Shown piece by piece: positions 47,294-58,554 of a stretch of 64,000 nt of DNA. Location: contig SCOI01000001.1 of the NCBI GenBank assembly GCA_005503085.1, forward strand, positions 248,001 through 312,000. Reading direction: 5' to 3'. Each line of letters opens with the position of its first letter. Positions within the stretch are counted from its first letter, which is position 1. Source of the stretch: Burkholderiales bacterium C2 (GTDB lineage: Bacteria; Pseudomonadota; Gammaproteobacteria; Burkholderiales; Burkholderiaceae_C). Position numbers and translations under genes: made by a program. Below the pieces are notes generated by a model, which saw only the letters and a program-made list of their open reading frames with translations, was not told where the DNA came from and did no database searches.

Positions 47294-48519
47294 GGCTTGT
47301 CGTGCAGGCGCGTCGCGATCTCGCGGATCAGCTCGCGCGCCAGGCTCAGTTTGTCGTTATGAAGGAGTTCGCGCTGGCCTTGGGCATCGACCAGCAGCAG
47401 CGCATTGTCGTCGCGGCCGAAGGTCGCCGGCCCGAGATTGCCGACGATCAACGGCACACCCTTGCGCAGCAGCTTCTCGCGCGCATGCTTGAGCAGGTCG
47501 CGGCTCTCGGCCGCGAAGCCCACACAAAAAGGCCTGTCCGCCAGCGCCGCCACGGCGGCCAGGATGTCGGGGTTCTCGGTCAGCTCAAAGCTCGGCGCCG
47601 CGCTGGCGCTGGCGCTGCTGCCGTCCTTCTTGATCTTGTGCTCGTTGATCTGCGCCGGCCGCCAGTCAGCCACCGCAGCGGTCGCGATGAAGACATCGTG
47701 CGCCGCCGCGCGCGGCAGCACCGCGTCATACATCTGCAGCGCGGTCTGCACATCGACACGCCGCACGCCGCGCGGCGTGGCCAGATGCACAGGCCCGGCC
47801 ACCAAGGTGACCTCGGCGCCGGCCTCGGCCGCCGCGCGCGCGATCGCAAAACCCATCTTGCCGCTGGAGCGATTGGTGAGGCCGCGCACCGGGTCGATGG
47901 GCTCGAAGGTCGGTCCGGCCGTGATCAGGAGCTGCTTGCCGGCCAGCAGCTTGGGCTGGAAGAAGGCGATCAGTTCATCTCGCAGCTCGGCGGCCTCCAG
48001 CATGCGGCCATCGCCGATCTCGCCGCAGGCCTGGTCGCCATTGCCGGGGCCCAGCACGACCGCGCCATCGGCGCGCAGCTGCGCGATATTGCGCTGCGTG
48101 GCCGGGTGCGCCCACATCTCGCGGTTCATCGCCGGCGCCACCAGCAGCGGGCAGCGCTCGGCAGGCCGCGCCAGCGCGGTCAGGCTCAGCAAATCATCGG
48201 CCCGGCCCTGCACCAGCTTGGCGATGAAGTCGGCGCTGGCCGGCGCCACCAGCATCACATCGGCACGCCGCGTCGCATTGATATGGGCCATATTGTTGGG
48301 CTCGCGCGCGTCCCACTGGCTCATCAGCACCGGCTGGTTGGACAGGGCCTGCATGGTCACCGGCGTGATGAAGGCCTCGGCGGCCTCGCTCATCATCACC
48401 TGCACGGTGGCGCCGGCCTTGATCAGCAGCCGCACCAGCTCGGCGGACTTGTAGCAGGCGATGCCGCCCGAGAGGCCCAGCAAGACATGCTTGCCGGCGA
48501 GTTGTGTGCTTTCAGACAT
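47290..48519 (-). CDS. coaBC: Phosphopantothenoylcysteine decarboxylase / phosphopantothenate-cysteine ligase
   Basis: A 409-residue bifunctional enzyme making 4'-phosphopantetheine for coenzyme A. The N-terminal flavin-dependent CoaC domain (about 1-190) has [20 protein letters not shown], the catalytic His region and the [10 protein letters not shown] motif. The C-terminal CoaB domain has [30 protein letters not shown] and [24 protein letters not shown] ends seven bases before the ATG, so the mRNA may start nearly at the codon. The in-frame ATG upstream is rejected. The stop overlaps dut. Confidence 0.95.
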   Translation of the reverse strand: MSESTQLAGKHVLLGLSGGIACYKSAELVRLLIKAGATVQVMMSEAAEAFITPVTMQALSNQPVLMSQWDAREPNNMAHINATRRADVMLVAPASADFIAKLVQGRADDLLSLTALARPAERCPLLVAPAMNREMWAHPATQRNIAQLRADGAVVLGPGNGDQACGEIGDGRMLEAAELRDELIAFFQPKLLAGKQLLITAGPTFEPIDPVRGLTNRSSGKMGFAIARAAAEAGAEVTLVAGPVHLATPRGVRRVDVQTALQMYDAVLPRAAAHDVFIATAAVADWRPAQINEHKIKKDGSSASASAAPSFELTENPDILAAVAALADRPFCVGFAAESRDLLKHAREKLLRKGVPLIVGNLGPATFGRDDNALLLVDAQGQRELLHNDKLSLARELIREIATRLHDKP

Positions 48520-48541
48520 GGCGCGCACTCTAGCAGGCTCT

Positions 48542-49294
48542 ATGCTCGCGGCCATGCCCGTGGACTATCTCGCCGAACTGACCGCCCCGCAGCGCAGCGC
48601 GCGTGCCAATCTGCATCTGGGCGCCGGCCTGGCCTTTGTGGCCGGCGCGCTGAATGCTGGCGGCTTTCTGGCGGTGGGCCAATACACCTCGCACATGACC
48701 GGCATGGTCTCGGGCGCGGCCGACCATATCGCGCTGGGGCAGATCGGCTTGGCGCTGAGCGCCGTCGTCGCGGTGCTGGCCTTTGTGCTGGGCGCGCTCA
48801 GCACCGCCGTGCTGGTCAACTACAGCCGCCGGCGCCGCCCGGTCTGGGCCTATGTGCCGACCCTGGTGCTGGAGGCGGCTTTGCTGCTGGTGTTCGGCCT
48901 GATCGGCAGCGAGATGCTGCCGCACCAGATCGAGCGGGTCTCGCTGACCGCGCTGCTGCTGTGTTTTGTGATGGGCTTGCAGAATGCGCTGATCACCAAG
49001 ATCTCGAATGCCGAGATCCGCACCACCCATGTCACCGGCCTGCTGACCGATCTGGGTATGGAGCTGGGGCGCCTGCTCTACTGGAATCGGAACCCGGTCG
49101 GCCCCAGGGTGCAGGCCGATCGCCGGCGCCTGACAATCCATGCCAGCCTGGTGCTGGCCTTTTTCATCGGCGGCCTGGCCGGTGCGCTGGGCTTCAAGCA
49201 TGCCGGCTTCATCGCCACCGTGCCCTTGGCCCTGGCTCTGGTCGTGTTGGCTGCAGCCAGCCTGCTGAGGCCGCAGCTGCAGCCTCCGCTGTAG
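48542..49294 (+). CDS. DUF1275 (YoaK-like) membrane protein
   Basis: A 250-residue integral membrane protein of the YoaK/DUF1275 family, with six hydrophobic segments. Conserved features are AFVAGALNAGGFLAVGQYTSHMTGMVSG and LCFVMGLQNALITKISNAEIRTTHVTGLLTDLGMELGRLL. Family function is unknown. Start choice is uncertain between 48542 and 48554. It is divergent from coaBC with a 22-base gap and converges on trmB with 1 base between the stops. Confidence 0.85.
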   Translation: MLAAMPVDYLAELTAPQRSARANLHLGAGLAFVAGALNAGGFLAVGQYTSHMTGMVSGAADHIALGQIGLALSAVVAVLAFVLGALSTAVLVNYSRRRRPVWAYVPTLVLEAALLLVFGLIGSEMLPHQIERVSLTALLLCFVMGLQNALITKISNAEIRTTHVTGLLTDLGMELGRLLYWNRNPVGPRVQADRRRLTIHASLVLAFFIGGLAGALGFKHAGFIATVPLALALVVLAAASLLRPQLQPPL

Positions 49295-49295
49295 A

Positions 49296-49994
49296 TCAGC
49301 GACGCTTGAACACCAGATCCCAGACGCCGTGGCCCAGCTGGATGCCGCGGTTCTCGAACTTGGTCAACGGCCGGTAGGCCGGCTTCTCGGCATAGCCGGT
49401 TCCGGTCGCTGCGGTGTTCTCCAGCCCCGGTTCGGCACTCAGCACCTCCAACATCTGCTGGGCATAGGGCTCCCAGTCGGTGGCCAGATGCAGATAGCCG
49501 CCGGGCTTGAGGTGCTGGATCAAGGTAGCGACGAACTCGGCCTGGATCAGGCGGCGCTTGTTGTGGCGCTTCTTGTGCCAGGGGTCGGGAAAGAAGATGT
49601 GCACGCCGGCCAGCGAGGCGGGCGCAACCATCTGCGCCAGCACCTCGACCGCGTCATGCTGGACGATGCGGATATTGGCAATCTGCTGCTCGTCAATCAG
49701 CTTCAGCAAGGCGCCGACCCCGGGCTCATGCACCTCGCAGCCGATGAAGTCATGGTCCGGCAGCGTCTGTGCGATCTGGGCCGTGGCCCCGCCCATGCCG
49801 AAGCCGATCTCCAGCACCAGCGGCGCCTCGCGGCCGAAGACCTCGGCCGGCTTCAGCAGCTCTGGCTTGAAGGGCAGCACAAAGCGTGGGCCCAGCTCGG
49901 CCAGGGCCTTGATCTGGCCCGTGCCCATGCGGCCGGCGCGCGTGACAAAGCTCTTGATCGCGCGGCGCGGCGGGGTGTCGGGAGAATCGGACAT
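49296..49994 (-). CDS. trmB: tRNA (guanine-N7)-methyltransferase
   Basis: A 232-residue SAM-dependent enzyme making m7G46 in the tRNA variable loop. It has [57 protein letters not shown] and the catalytic-domain end (TKFENRG). The N-terminal extension of about 40 residues is basic, as in related proteobacteria. The open frame continues upstream through deoA in another frame and is not real. It begins 41 bases after deoA. Confidence 0.96.
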   Translation of the reverse strand: MSDSPDTPPRRAIKSFVTRAGRMGTGQIKALAELGPRFVLPFKPELLKPAEVFGREAPLVLEIGFGMGGATAQIAQTLPDHDFIGCEVHEPGVGALLKLIDEQQIANIRIVQHDAVEVLAQMVAPASLAGVHIFFPDPWHKKRHNKRRLIQAEFVATLIQHLKPGGYLHLATDWEPYAQQMLEVLSAEPGLENTAATGTGYAEKPAYRPLTKFENRGIQLGHGVWDLVFKRR

Positions 49995-50035
49995 GGCGGG
50001 GTGAACGGGGAGAAAGAAGGAGCGGGGGCGAAAGT

Positions 50036-51355
50036 CTAGCCGACCCGCGCCGCGATCAGCGGCAAGGCCTGCCAGGGCGTGCCGGGCTCGGCGAGCTCGC
50101 AGGCCGCTTGCAGCGAAGCCACCGCGCGCTCGGCATCGGGCTCGCTGCCTGCATGCACCCAGGCCAGTGGCTCGCCGGCCTGCAGCTCGTCGCCCAGCTG
50201 GCGCATGCCGGACAGGCCCACGCGCATATCGATCACATCGCCGGCCTGGCGGCGGCCGCCGCCGAGCTCGACGATGATCAGGCCGATCTCGCGGGTGCGC
50301 ATCGCCGTCAGGCGACCGGGTCGCAAGGCCAGCACCGGGCGCAGCACCGGTGCCTCGGGCAGGTAGGCGGCCGGCCGCTCCAGCAGGTCGGCCGGGCCGC
50401 CCAGCGCCGCGACCATCGCCGCGAACTTCTCGGCCGCCGCGCCGCTGTCCAGCGCCCGCTGCAGCTTGGCACGCGCCTGGGCCTCGTCGCCGGCCAGGCC
50501 ACCCAGCAGCAGCATCTCGGCGGCCAGCGCCAGCGTCACCTCGTGCAGGCGCGGCTCGCGCGGCTCGCCCCTCAGATAGGCAATGGTCTCGTGGATCTCC
50601 AACGCATTGCCGACCTCGCTGCCCAGCACCTGGTTCATATCGGTGATCAGCGCCCGGGTCTTCATGCCGGCGCCATTGGCCACCTCGACAATGCTCTGGG
50701 CCAGCTGCTGCGCCATCGCCGGCGAGTCGGCAAAAGCGCCATTGCCCCATTTGACGTCCATCGCCAGGCCCTGCAGGCCGGCGGCCAGCTTCTTGGAGAG
50801 GATGGAGGCGGTGATCAGCGGCACGCTCTCGACCGTCGCGGTGACGTCGCGCGTCGCGTAAAAGCGCTTGTCGGCCGGGGCCAGATCGGCGGTCTGGCCG
50901 ATGATGGCGCAGCCCAGCGAGCGCACGATGCGGTCGAACTCGGCCGGGGCCGGCGTCGTCGTGTAGCCGGGTATCGCTTCGAGCTTGTCGACCGTGCCGC
51001 CGGTATGGCCCAGGCCGCGGCCGGCAATCATGGGCACATAGCCGCCGCAGGCGGCCACCAGCGGCGCCAGCATCAGGCTGACCTTGTCGCCGACCCCGCC
51101 GCTGGAGTGCTTGTCCAGCACCGGGCCGGGCATGTCCGGCCAGCTCAGCACGCGGCCCGAGTGCATCATTGCCCGCGTCAGTGCCACGCATTCGTCGCGC
51201 CCCATGCCGCGCAGGAACACGGCCATGCCCAGCGCGGCGACCTGGCCTTCGCTCCAGCTGCCGTCGACCAGGCCGCGCACAAAAGCCTGGATCTGCGCCT
51301 CGGACAGCGCCGCGCCGTCGCGCTTGCTGCGGATGATTTCCTGAGCCAGCATCAT
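50036..51355 (-). CDS. deoA: Thymidine phosphorylase
   Basis: A 439-residue enzyme converting thymidine and phosphate to thymine and 2-deoxyribose-1-phosphate. The phosphate/nucleoside site is [20 protein letters not shown]. Further motifs are [26 protein letters not shown] and the His-containing [17 protein letters not shown]. Its length equals E. coli DeoA. It is the last gene of the nucleoside operon, 25 bases after deoC, and supplies deoxyribose phosphate for DeoC after mutase action (deoB is not in this window). Confidence 0.95.
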   Translation of the reverse strand: MMLAQEIIRSKRDGAALSEAQIQAFVRGLVDGSWSEGQVAALGMAVFLRGMGRDECVALTRAMMHSGRVLSWPDMPGPVLDKHSSGGVGDKVSLMLAPLVAACGGYVPMIAGRGLGHTGGTVDKLEAIPGYTTTPAPAEFDRIVRSLGCAIIGQTADLAPADKRFYATRDVTATVESVPLITASILSKKLAAGLQGLAMDVKWGNGAFADSPAMAQQLAQSIVEVANGAGMKTRALITDMNQVLGSEVGNALEIHETIAYLRGEPREPRLHEVTLALAAEMLLLGGLAGDEAQARAKLQRALDSGAAAEKFAAMVAALGGPADLLERPAAYLPEAPVLRPVLALRPGRLTAMRTREIGLIIVELGGGRRQAGDVIDMRVGLSGMRQLGDELQAGEPLAWVHAGSEPDAERAVASLQAACELAEPGTPWQALPLIAARVG

Positions 51356-51380
51356 CGCTGCCGCTCCTCTCTTGAATGCA

Positions 51381-52145
51381 TCAGTAGGCGCTGGTGGCGG
51401 GCGCCGGGGCCTGGCCCGACAGCGTCGCGAGAATGTCGTTGAGCAAGCCGCTGGCCCCGAAACGCAGGCGCTGCGGCGTCAGCGCGGCGGTGCCGAGCTT
51501 GTCGGCAGCGAGCCGCAGATAGGCCTGGGCCTCGGCCACCGTGCGGATGCCGCCGGAGGCCTTGAAGCCGGCATGCGGCAGGCCGCTGGCCGCGATCTCG
51601 CCGAGCATCACCGCCGCCGCCTGCGGCGTGGCCGACAGCGGACTCTTGCCGGTGCTGGTCTTGACGAAATCGGCCCCGGCCATCAGGGCCAGACGGGTCG
51701 CCTCGGCAATCAGCTCGCCGGTCCTGAGCTCGCCGCTTTCGATGATGACCTTCAAGGTCAGCGGCCGGCTGGCGTGGCGCACCTCGGCCAGGAACTCGGC
51801 GACTTCGGCCGCCTGTCCGGCCATCAGCGCGCGGTAAGGCAGCACCACATCGACCTCGTCGCCACCGGCCGCCGCAATCGCCTCGACATCGGCCAGCGCA
51901 CGCGCCAGGTCGAGCGCGCCGTCGGGGAAATTGGCCACCGCCGCCACCTTGATCGTGCCCGGCAGCAACGCCCTCGCCTGCGCGACAAAGCGCGGCCAGA
52001 TGCAGATTGCGGCCACCGGGCCGAACTCGGTCTGGGCACGGCGGCACAGGGCCTCGATATCGGCAGCGCTGTCGGCCTCGTTGAGGCTGGTCAGATCCAG
52101 GCAGGCCAGGGCCTGGCGAGCGGCAGCATGCAGGTCCATGACCAT
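51381..52145 (-). CDS. deoC: Deoxyribose-phosphate aldolase
   Basis: A 254-residue class I aldolase cleaving 2-deoxyribose-5-phosphate to acetaldehyde and glyceraldehyde-3-phosphate. It has CLDLTSLNEADS, the region VDVVLPYRALMAG and the Schiff-base Lys in ADFVKTSTGKSP, and ends with the phosphate-binding SGGIRT. The start overlaps the stop codon of the purine nucleoside phosphorylase gene (TGATG). The ATG at 52139 is an alternative. Belongs to the nucleoside salvage operon. Confidence 0.95.
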   Translation of the reverse strand: MVMDLHAAARQALACLDLTSLNEADSAADIEALCRRAQTEFGPVAAICIWPRFVAQARALLPGTIKVAAVANFPDGALDLARALADVEAIAAAGGDEVDVVLPYRALMAGQAAEVAEFLAEVRHASRPLTLKVIIESGELRTGELIAEATRLALMAGADFVKTSTGKSPLSATPQAAAVMLGEIAASGLPHAGFKASGGIRTVAEAQAYLRLAADKLGTAALTPQRLRFGASGLLNDILATLSGQAPAPATSAY

Positions 52146-52981
52146 CAGGCCCGCAACGAAGGCAGCTCGGCCAGGCCGGCGATCACCTGGGCCAGGAACT
52201 TCGCCGCGCTGTCGCCCGAGGCCTGGGCCTGCTGCAAGGTCAGCGCATGGGTCAGGGCCTCGGCCGACAGGCCGGCGGCCATATTGGTCATCAGCGCGAT
52301 GCCCATCACGCGCAGGCCGGCATGGCGGGCCAGGATGGTCTCGGGCACGGTGCTCATGCCCACGGCATCGGCGCCCCAGGCCGCGAACATGCGGATCTCG
52401 GCCGGCGTCTCGAACTGCGGCCCAACAGCCCAGACGTAGACGCCCTCGCCCAGCTTCATGTTTTGGGCCTGGGCCACCTTCTTGGCATGGCTGCGCAGCT
52501 CGGCGTCATAGGCCGTGCTCATGTCGACAAAACGCTCGCTGCCCGGCTCGCCGATCAGCGGCGAGCGCTGTGGCGCGTTGATGTGGTCGGCGATCAGCAT
52601 CAGGCTGCCGGGCGGCGTGTGGGCGCGCAGCGAGCCCGAGGCATTGGTCTGCAGCAGCACCCTGACACCCCAGCGCTTCAAGCTGCGCAGCGCGCCGGCC
52701 ATGCCGGTGCAGTCGCCGCTCTCATAGGTGTGGGCGCGGCCGCGCAGCATCACGACGCGCTGCGCGCCGATCTGGCCGACGACGATCTCGTTGACATGGC
52801 CCTCCACCTTGGGCTGCGGAAAGGCCGGCAGCTCGGTATAGGGCAGGTTTTGCGCGCCCTCGACATGGCTGACGGCGCCGGCCCAGCCCGAGCCCAGCAC
52901 CACGGCCACTTCGGGGGCCGGGCCGAACAGGGCTTGCAGCTTGGCGACGGTGGCGGCGATCGCCTGTTCTTGTGTGTTCAT
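52145..52981 (-). CDS. Purine nucleoside phosphorylase, trimeric (PunA/XapA) type
   Basis: A 278-residue phosphorylase of the trimeric class. It has VAVVLGSGWAGAV, the phosphate-site region HVNEIVVG..RVVMLRGRAHTYE, LLQTNASGSLR and the purine-binding region VWAVGPQFETPAEIRMFAAWGADAVGMSTVPETI. It releases purine bases and (deoxy)ribose-1-phosphate. The longer open frame upstream is a shadow of cdd. It follows cdd after 20 bases and overlaps deoC by one base. Confidence 0.93.
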   Translation of the reverse strand: MNTQEQAIAATVAKLQALFGPAPEVAVVLGSGWAGAVSHVEGAQNLPYTELPAFPQPKVEGHVNEIVVGQIGAQRVVMLRGRAHTYESGDCTGMAGALRSLKRWGVRVLLQTNASGSLRAHTPPGSLMLIADHINAPQRSPLIGEPGSERFVDMSTAYDAELRSHAKKVAQAQNMKLGEGVYVWAVGPQFETPAEIRMFAAWGADAVGMSTVPETILARHAGLRVMGIALMTNMAAGLSAEALTHALTLQQAQASGDSAAKFLAQVIAGLAELPSLRA

Positions 52982-53001
52982 TGTTCTTGTCTCCCGGGAG
53001 T

Positions 53002-53415
53002 TCAGGTCTTCAAATGTTCGGGGCCGAAGCTGAAGGGCAGCAGCTGCTCCAGCGTCCATTGCTGGCGGATGCCGCCCGGGTCGGCCGCGATGATCAGCAG
53101 ATCGGGGCCACCGAACTCGCGCAGCTTCTGGCGGCAGCCGCCGCAGGGCGTGATGATGTCGGGCCCCGGGCCGCTGACCAGCACCGCCTGGGCCCGGCGC
53201 GAGCCGGCCATCAGCATCACGCCCAGGGCCGTGGCCTCGGCACACCAGCCTTGAGGATAGGCGGCGTTCTCCATATTCGCACCCAGATGGATGAGGCCGT
53301 GCTCGTCGAGCACGGCGGCACCGACCGCATAGCGCGAATACGGCGAATAGGAACGCTGGCGGGCCTGCAGCGAGGCCTCCAGCAGGCGCTGCTGCAACTC
53401 GGGCGTCAGGGTCAT
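53002..53415 (-). CDS. cdd: Cytidine deaminase
   Basis: A 137-residue small tetrameric zinc cytidine deaminase. Zinc and catalytic residues are in ENAAYPQGWCAEATAL (Cys-Ala-Glu) and the TPCGGCRQ pair of cysteines. The N-terminal RSYSPYSRYAVGAAVL motif is typical. It converts cytidine and deoxycytidine to uridine forms for salvage. It follows the permease gene by 2 bases and is the first enzyme of the salvage half of the operon. Confidence 0.95.
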   Translation of the reverse strand: MTLTPELQQRLLEASLQARQRSYSPYSRYAVGAAVLDEHGLIHLGANMENAAYPQGWCAEATALGVMLMAGSRRAQAVLVSGPGPDIITPCGGCRQKLREFGGPDLLIIAADPGGIRQQWTLEQLLPFSFGPEHLKT

Positions 53416-53417
53416 GA

Positions 53418-54392
53418 TCAACGTTCCTTGATATAGGGCCGGCCCAGCGCCTTGGGCGCCAGCGCCTGGCCGATGAAGCCGGCCAGCAGCACGACGGTCA
53501 GGATATAGGGCAAGGCCTGGATCAGCTGCACCGGCACCTCGCCGCCGCCCAGCACGGCCGGCAGCGCCACGCCCTGCATCCGGATCGCCACCGCGTCCAG
53601 GAAGCCGAACAGCAGGCAGGCGAACATGGTCGGCACCGGCTTCCACTTGCCGAAGATCATCGCGGCCAGCGCGATGAAGCCGCGGCCGGCCGTCATATTC
53701 GGGCTGAAGTTGGCGTTCTGCGCCAGGGTCAGATAGCTGCCGGCCAGGCCGCACAACACACCGTTCATCAGCAGCGCCGCATAGCGCAGCCGCGGCACCG
53801 AGACGCCGGCCGCGTCAACCATGGCCGGGTTCTCGCCGACCGCACGCAGGCGCAGGCCCGGCTTCGTGTGCTCCAGGAAGAACCAGACCGCAGCGACCAG
53901 GAAGAAGGCCAGATAGACCAGCACGTTATGGCTCAGCAGGCCGTGGCCGATCACCGCGCCCCACCAGTCGCCGGCCACCGGCTCGGCATAGGCCGTGCTC
54001 AGGCCCGTCAGGCGCACCTCGGTGCCGACCGGCGGGGTCTGGCCACCCTGGGCGAACCAGGCGATGCCCAGCACCACGGTCAGGCCGGCGGCCACCATAT
54101 TCAGCGCCACGCCGGTGATCACCTGGTCGCCGCGATGGCTGACACAGGCAAAGCCGTGCAGCAGCGACAGCGCGCAGGCCACGGCGATGGCCGCCACCAG
54201 CCCCATGCCGGTCGAGTGGCTGGCGCTGGCCGCAGCGGCCGCGGCAAAGGCCGCGAACAGCATCTTGCCTTCCAGGCCGATGTCGATGACGCCGGAGCGC
54301 TCCGACAGCAGGCCGGCCAGCGCGCACAGCAGGAGCGGCGTCGTCACGCGCAAGGTGGACGCCAGCACGGATCCGATCAGTACTTCATCCAT
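53418..54392 (-). CDS. Nucleoside ABC transporter permease (NupQ-like)
   Basis: A 324-residue inner-membrane permease with about eight to nine hydrophobic segments. It has the family features GLLSERSGVIDIGLEGKMLFAAF and the EAA-like loop GLRLRAVGENPAMVDAAGVSV. It resembles the second permease of BMP-type nucleoside importers (B. subtilis nupNOPQ). The start at 54392 overlaps the previous permease gene by 8 bases. cdd follows after 2 bases. Substrate nucleosides are inferred from the operon. Confidence 0.9.
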   Translation of the reverse strand: MDEVLIGSVLASTLRVTTPLLLCALAGLLSERSGVIDIGLEGKMLFAAFAAAAAASASHSTGMGLVAAIAVACALSLLHGFACVSHRGDQVITGVALNMVAAGLTVVLGIAWFAQGGQTPPVGTEVRLTGLSTAYAEPVAGDWWGAVIGHGLLSHNVLVYLAFFLVAAVWFFLEHTKPGLRLRAVGENPAMVDAAGVSVPRLRYAALLMNGVLCGLAGSYLTLAQNANFSPNMTAGRGFIALAAMIFGKWKPVPTMFACLLFGFLDAVAIRMQGVALPAVLGGGEVPVQLIQALPYILTVVLLAGFIGQALAPKALGRPYIKER

Positions 54393-55502
54393 GGGACACC
54401 GCCGTGCGTTGGAAGGCCGCGTACAGCTTGGCAAACAGCGGCGCGCTGACCATGGCCATCGCGCCGGCAAACAAGACGATCAGCCCCTGCACCGTCACCA
54501 CCATCTCGCGACTGAAGCCGGGCACCTCGAAGGCCACCTCGACCCCGCCCTGGTAGAGCACGCCAAACAGCAGCGAGGCCAGCACAATGCCCACCGGATG
54601 GTTGCGACCCATCAGCGAGACCGCGATGCCGGTGAAGCCGGCGCCGGCAACAAAGTCCAGGGTCAGCTTGCCCTGCACGCCGGAGATCTCGTTGACCCCC
54701 ACCATGCCGGCCAGCGCGCCGGACAGACCCATCGCGATCAGCACCTGCATGCGCGGCCGGATGCCGGCATAGTGCGCCGCCTTGGGCGCGCTGCCGACCG
54801 AGCGCAGCGCATAGCCGGCGCGGCTCTTCCACAGAAACCACCAGACGAAGACACAGGCCAGCAGGGCCAGCAGCAGGCTCAGATTCAGTGGCGACGAGGG
54901 CATCTGGACGCCCAGGCTCTGCGCCAGGTTGTGCAGGGCCGGCATGCGGGCGCTGTCGGCAAAGTTCGCGCTCTCCACCGCCATACTGCCCTTGGGCCGC
55001 AGCACATTGACCAGCAGATAGACATTCAGGCTGCTGGCCAGGAAGTTGAACATGATGGTGGTGATGACGATATGGCTGCCGCGCCAGGCCTGCAGATAGG
55101 CCGGCACCAGCGCCCAGACCATGCCGAACAGCGCGCCCGAGACCACCAGCAGCGGCAGCATCAGCCAGGCCGGCAGGCTCGCGCTCAAGGCCAGCGCCAT
55201 CAGGGCCACGCCCAGACCGCCAAAGGTGGCCTGGCCCTCGCCGCCGATATTGAACAGGCCGCCATGAAAAGCCATCGCGACCGCCAGACCGGCAAAGATG
55301 AAGGTGGTCGTGTAGTACAGCGTGTAGCCCAGGCCGCGCACGCTGCCGAGAGAGCCCTGCAGCAGCACCGCCAGCGCCTGGGTCGGGCTCTGCCCGATCA
55401 CCAGCACCACCAAGCCCGCCACCGCGAGCGCCACGCACAGATTCCACAGCGGCAACAGGCCGACATCCATCCAGCGCGGCAGTTGCAAGGATTGACTGCT
55501 AC

Positions 55503-55506
<4 letters not shown>
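54385..55506 (-). CDS. Nucleoside ABC transporter permease (NupP-like)
   Basis: A 373-residue inner-membrane permease. It has an N-terminal cytoplasmic stretch, many hydrophobic segments and the conserved loops VAMAFHGGLFNIGGEGQATFGGLG and GYALRSVGSAPKAAHYAGIRP. It pairs with the following permease to form the heterodimeric channel of a BMP-type nucleoside importer. It overlaps the ATPase gene by four bases and the second permease by eight. Confidence 0.9.
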
Positions 55507-57074
<1,568 letters not shown>

Positions 57075-57110
57075 CAGGATCAGTGCTCGTGCTCTCGTAC
57101 TCTCGGGAGA

Positions 57111-58100
57111 TCAGTACTTGCAGGCGTTGTCGGCCATGTAGTCGGCCACCTTGATCTTGCCGGCGATGATGTCGGCCTTGTAGGCATCGACCTTGGTCTT
57201 CAGCGCGGCGCTGACCAGCTTGGCGTTGTGCTGGTCCATCGCGTAGTCGACGCCGCCTTCCTTCAGGCCCAGCACGCTCAGGCCCGGCTTGTAGGACTTC
57301 AGCACGTTGTAGACGGCCACGTCGACGCGCTTGACCATCGAGCTCAGCATCGTGCCGGGCTGCATATGGTTCTGGTTGCTGTCCACGCCGATGGCCAGCT
57401 TGGACGCATCCTTGGCGGCCTGGTAGACGCCCGAGCCGGTGCCACCGGCGGCGGCGAACACGACATCGACGCCCTTGGCGAACTGCGCCTTGGCCAGCTC
57501 GCCGCCGCGCGTCGGATCGTTCCAGGCGCTGGCGGTGGTGCCGGTCATATTGCTGAACACCTCGGCCTTGGTATTGGCCACCTTGGCGCCCTGCTCGTAG
57601 CCGCACTGGAATTTGCGGATCAGCGGAATGTCCATGCCGCCGATGAAGCCGACCTTGCCGGTCTTGCTCGACAGGCTGGCCATCGCGCCGACCAGGAAGC
57701 TGCCCTCATGCTCCTTGAACACCACCGACTGCACGTTCGGCAGGTTCACGACCATGTCGATGATGGCGAACTGCGACTTCGGGAACTCCTTGGCCACCTG
57801 CTCCAACGCCGAGGCCTGGGCAAAGCCGATCGAGATGATGGGGCTGGCGCCGCGCTCGGCCATGCGGCGGATCGCCTGCACGCGCTGGGTGTCGTTGCTG
57901 ATCTCGAACTCGAGATAGGTTTTGCCGCTCTCCTGCTTCCAGCGCTCGATGCCGCGGTAAGCCGACTCGTTGAACGATTTGTCGAACTTGCCGCCCATGT
58001 CGAAGATGATGGCCGGCTGAGCCTGGGCCGACGCCGACAGCGAAACGGCGGACAGGGAGGCGGCCAGCATGGCGCCGACGAGCGTGGATTGAGCGATCAT
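57111..58100 (-). CDS. BMP-family nucleoside-binding protein
   Basis: A 329-residue periplasmic binding protein of the basic membrane protein (BMP/PnrA) family. It has a cleavable signal peptide (about residues 1-27, ending SAQA) and no lipobox. The mature part has IIFDMGGKFDKSFNESAYRGIERW, IISIGFAQASALEQVA, FKEHEGSFLVGAMA, GKVGFIGGMDIPLIRKFQCGYEQGA and VDVVFAAAGGTGSGVYQAAKD, which matches purine-nucleoside binders. The start at 58100 is preferred over the longer frame. It heads an eight-gene operon of import and salvage genes. Two LacI-type palindromes lie upstream. Confidence 0.93.
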   Translation of the reverse strand: MIAQSTLVGAMLAASLSAVSLSASAQAQPAIIFDMGGKFDKSFNESAYRGIERWKQESGKTYLEFEISNDTQRVQAIRRMAERGASPIISIGFAQASALEQVAKEFPKSQFAIIDMVVNLPNVQSVVFKEHEGSFLVGAMASLSSKTGKVGFIGGMDIPLIRKFQCGYEQGAKVANTKAEVFSNMTGTTASAWNDPTRGGELAKAQFAKGVDVVFAAAGGTGSGVYQAAKDASKLAIGVDSNQNHMQPGTMLSSMVKRVDVAVYNVLKSYKPGLSVLGLKEGGVDYAMDQHNAKLVSAALKTKVDAYKADIIAGKIKVADYMADNACKY

Positions 58101-58239
58101 TGCGTACCCATCAAGACTGGTTGAACACAGCTCGCCACGCTGCCAGCCTCGCCACGGGGACGGACATCGAACAAGCGCAGAGGCGAGACCGGACGGATTG
58201 TAGGAAATGTCAGTGTAATGGCAGCTCAAGGAAAACGCT

Positions 58240-58276
58240 AAACGTTTGCGCCCCAGCATTCATGCGTTTGCGCAAA
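58240..58276. promoter_or_regulatory. Two LacI-family-like palindromes upstream of the nucleoside operon
   Basis: AAACGTTT (58240-58247), followed by GCGC, and TTTGCGCAAA (58267-58276) are perfect dyads with central CpG, like PurR/GalR/LacI operators. They lie 140-176 bases upstream of the binding-protein gene. A possible -10 TACAAT (minus strand, 58202-58197) lies downstream of them. Confidence 0.45.
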
Positions 58277-58325
58277 TTCCTGGAGCACTGTGCCTTGACG
58301 GTCTGGCGAGGGCTGGCGGGGGCTA

Positions 58326-58481
58326 TCAATGAGGCGGAGGATCGTCTGGCGGCCGCTCCCGCAGCTCACGCTGCCCGCGCCGCCATTTCCGCCAGTCCCA
58401 CCACTGCCACAGCGCCCAGGCCATCACGGCACCGAACACCAGCAGCAGCTCGATCAGCCCGTAGAAGCGCTCCGCGCTCAT
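58326..58481 (-). CDS. Small membrane protein downstream of hemA
   Basis: A 51-residue protein with one hydrophobic helix (LIELLLVFGAVMAWALWQWW), a cluster of Trp, then a basic segment (DWRKWRRGQRELRERP) and a Pro/Asp/His-rich tail. It would be a single-span inner-membrane protein. It starts 73 bases after the hemA stop on the same strand and could be part of the crtI-crtB-hemA transcript. I do not recognise the family. A longer in-frame start at 58649 would overlap hemA and is less likely. Confidence 0.55.
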   Translation of the reverse strand: MSAERFYGLIELLLVFGAVMAWALWQWWDWRKWRRGQRELRERPPDDPPPH

Positions 58482-58554
58482 TGGTGCACCCTTCGGCCTG
58501 CGGCCTGTCCCGCCGAGCGGGAGCGAGCTTGCTCGGGGTGGCCCTGCGCGGCGC

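Noticed and set aside
49296-51191. A 631-codon minus-strand frame joining trmB with upstream sequence
   Set aside because: The upstream part is out of frame with the clear deoA gene. trmB starts at 49994.
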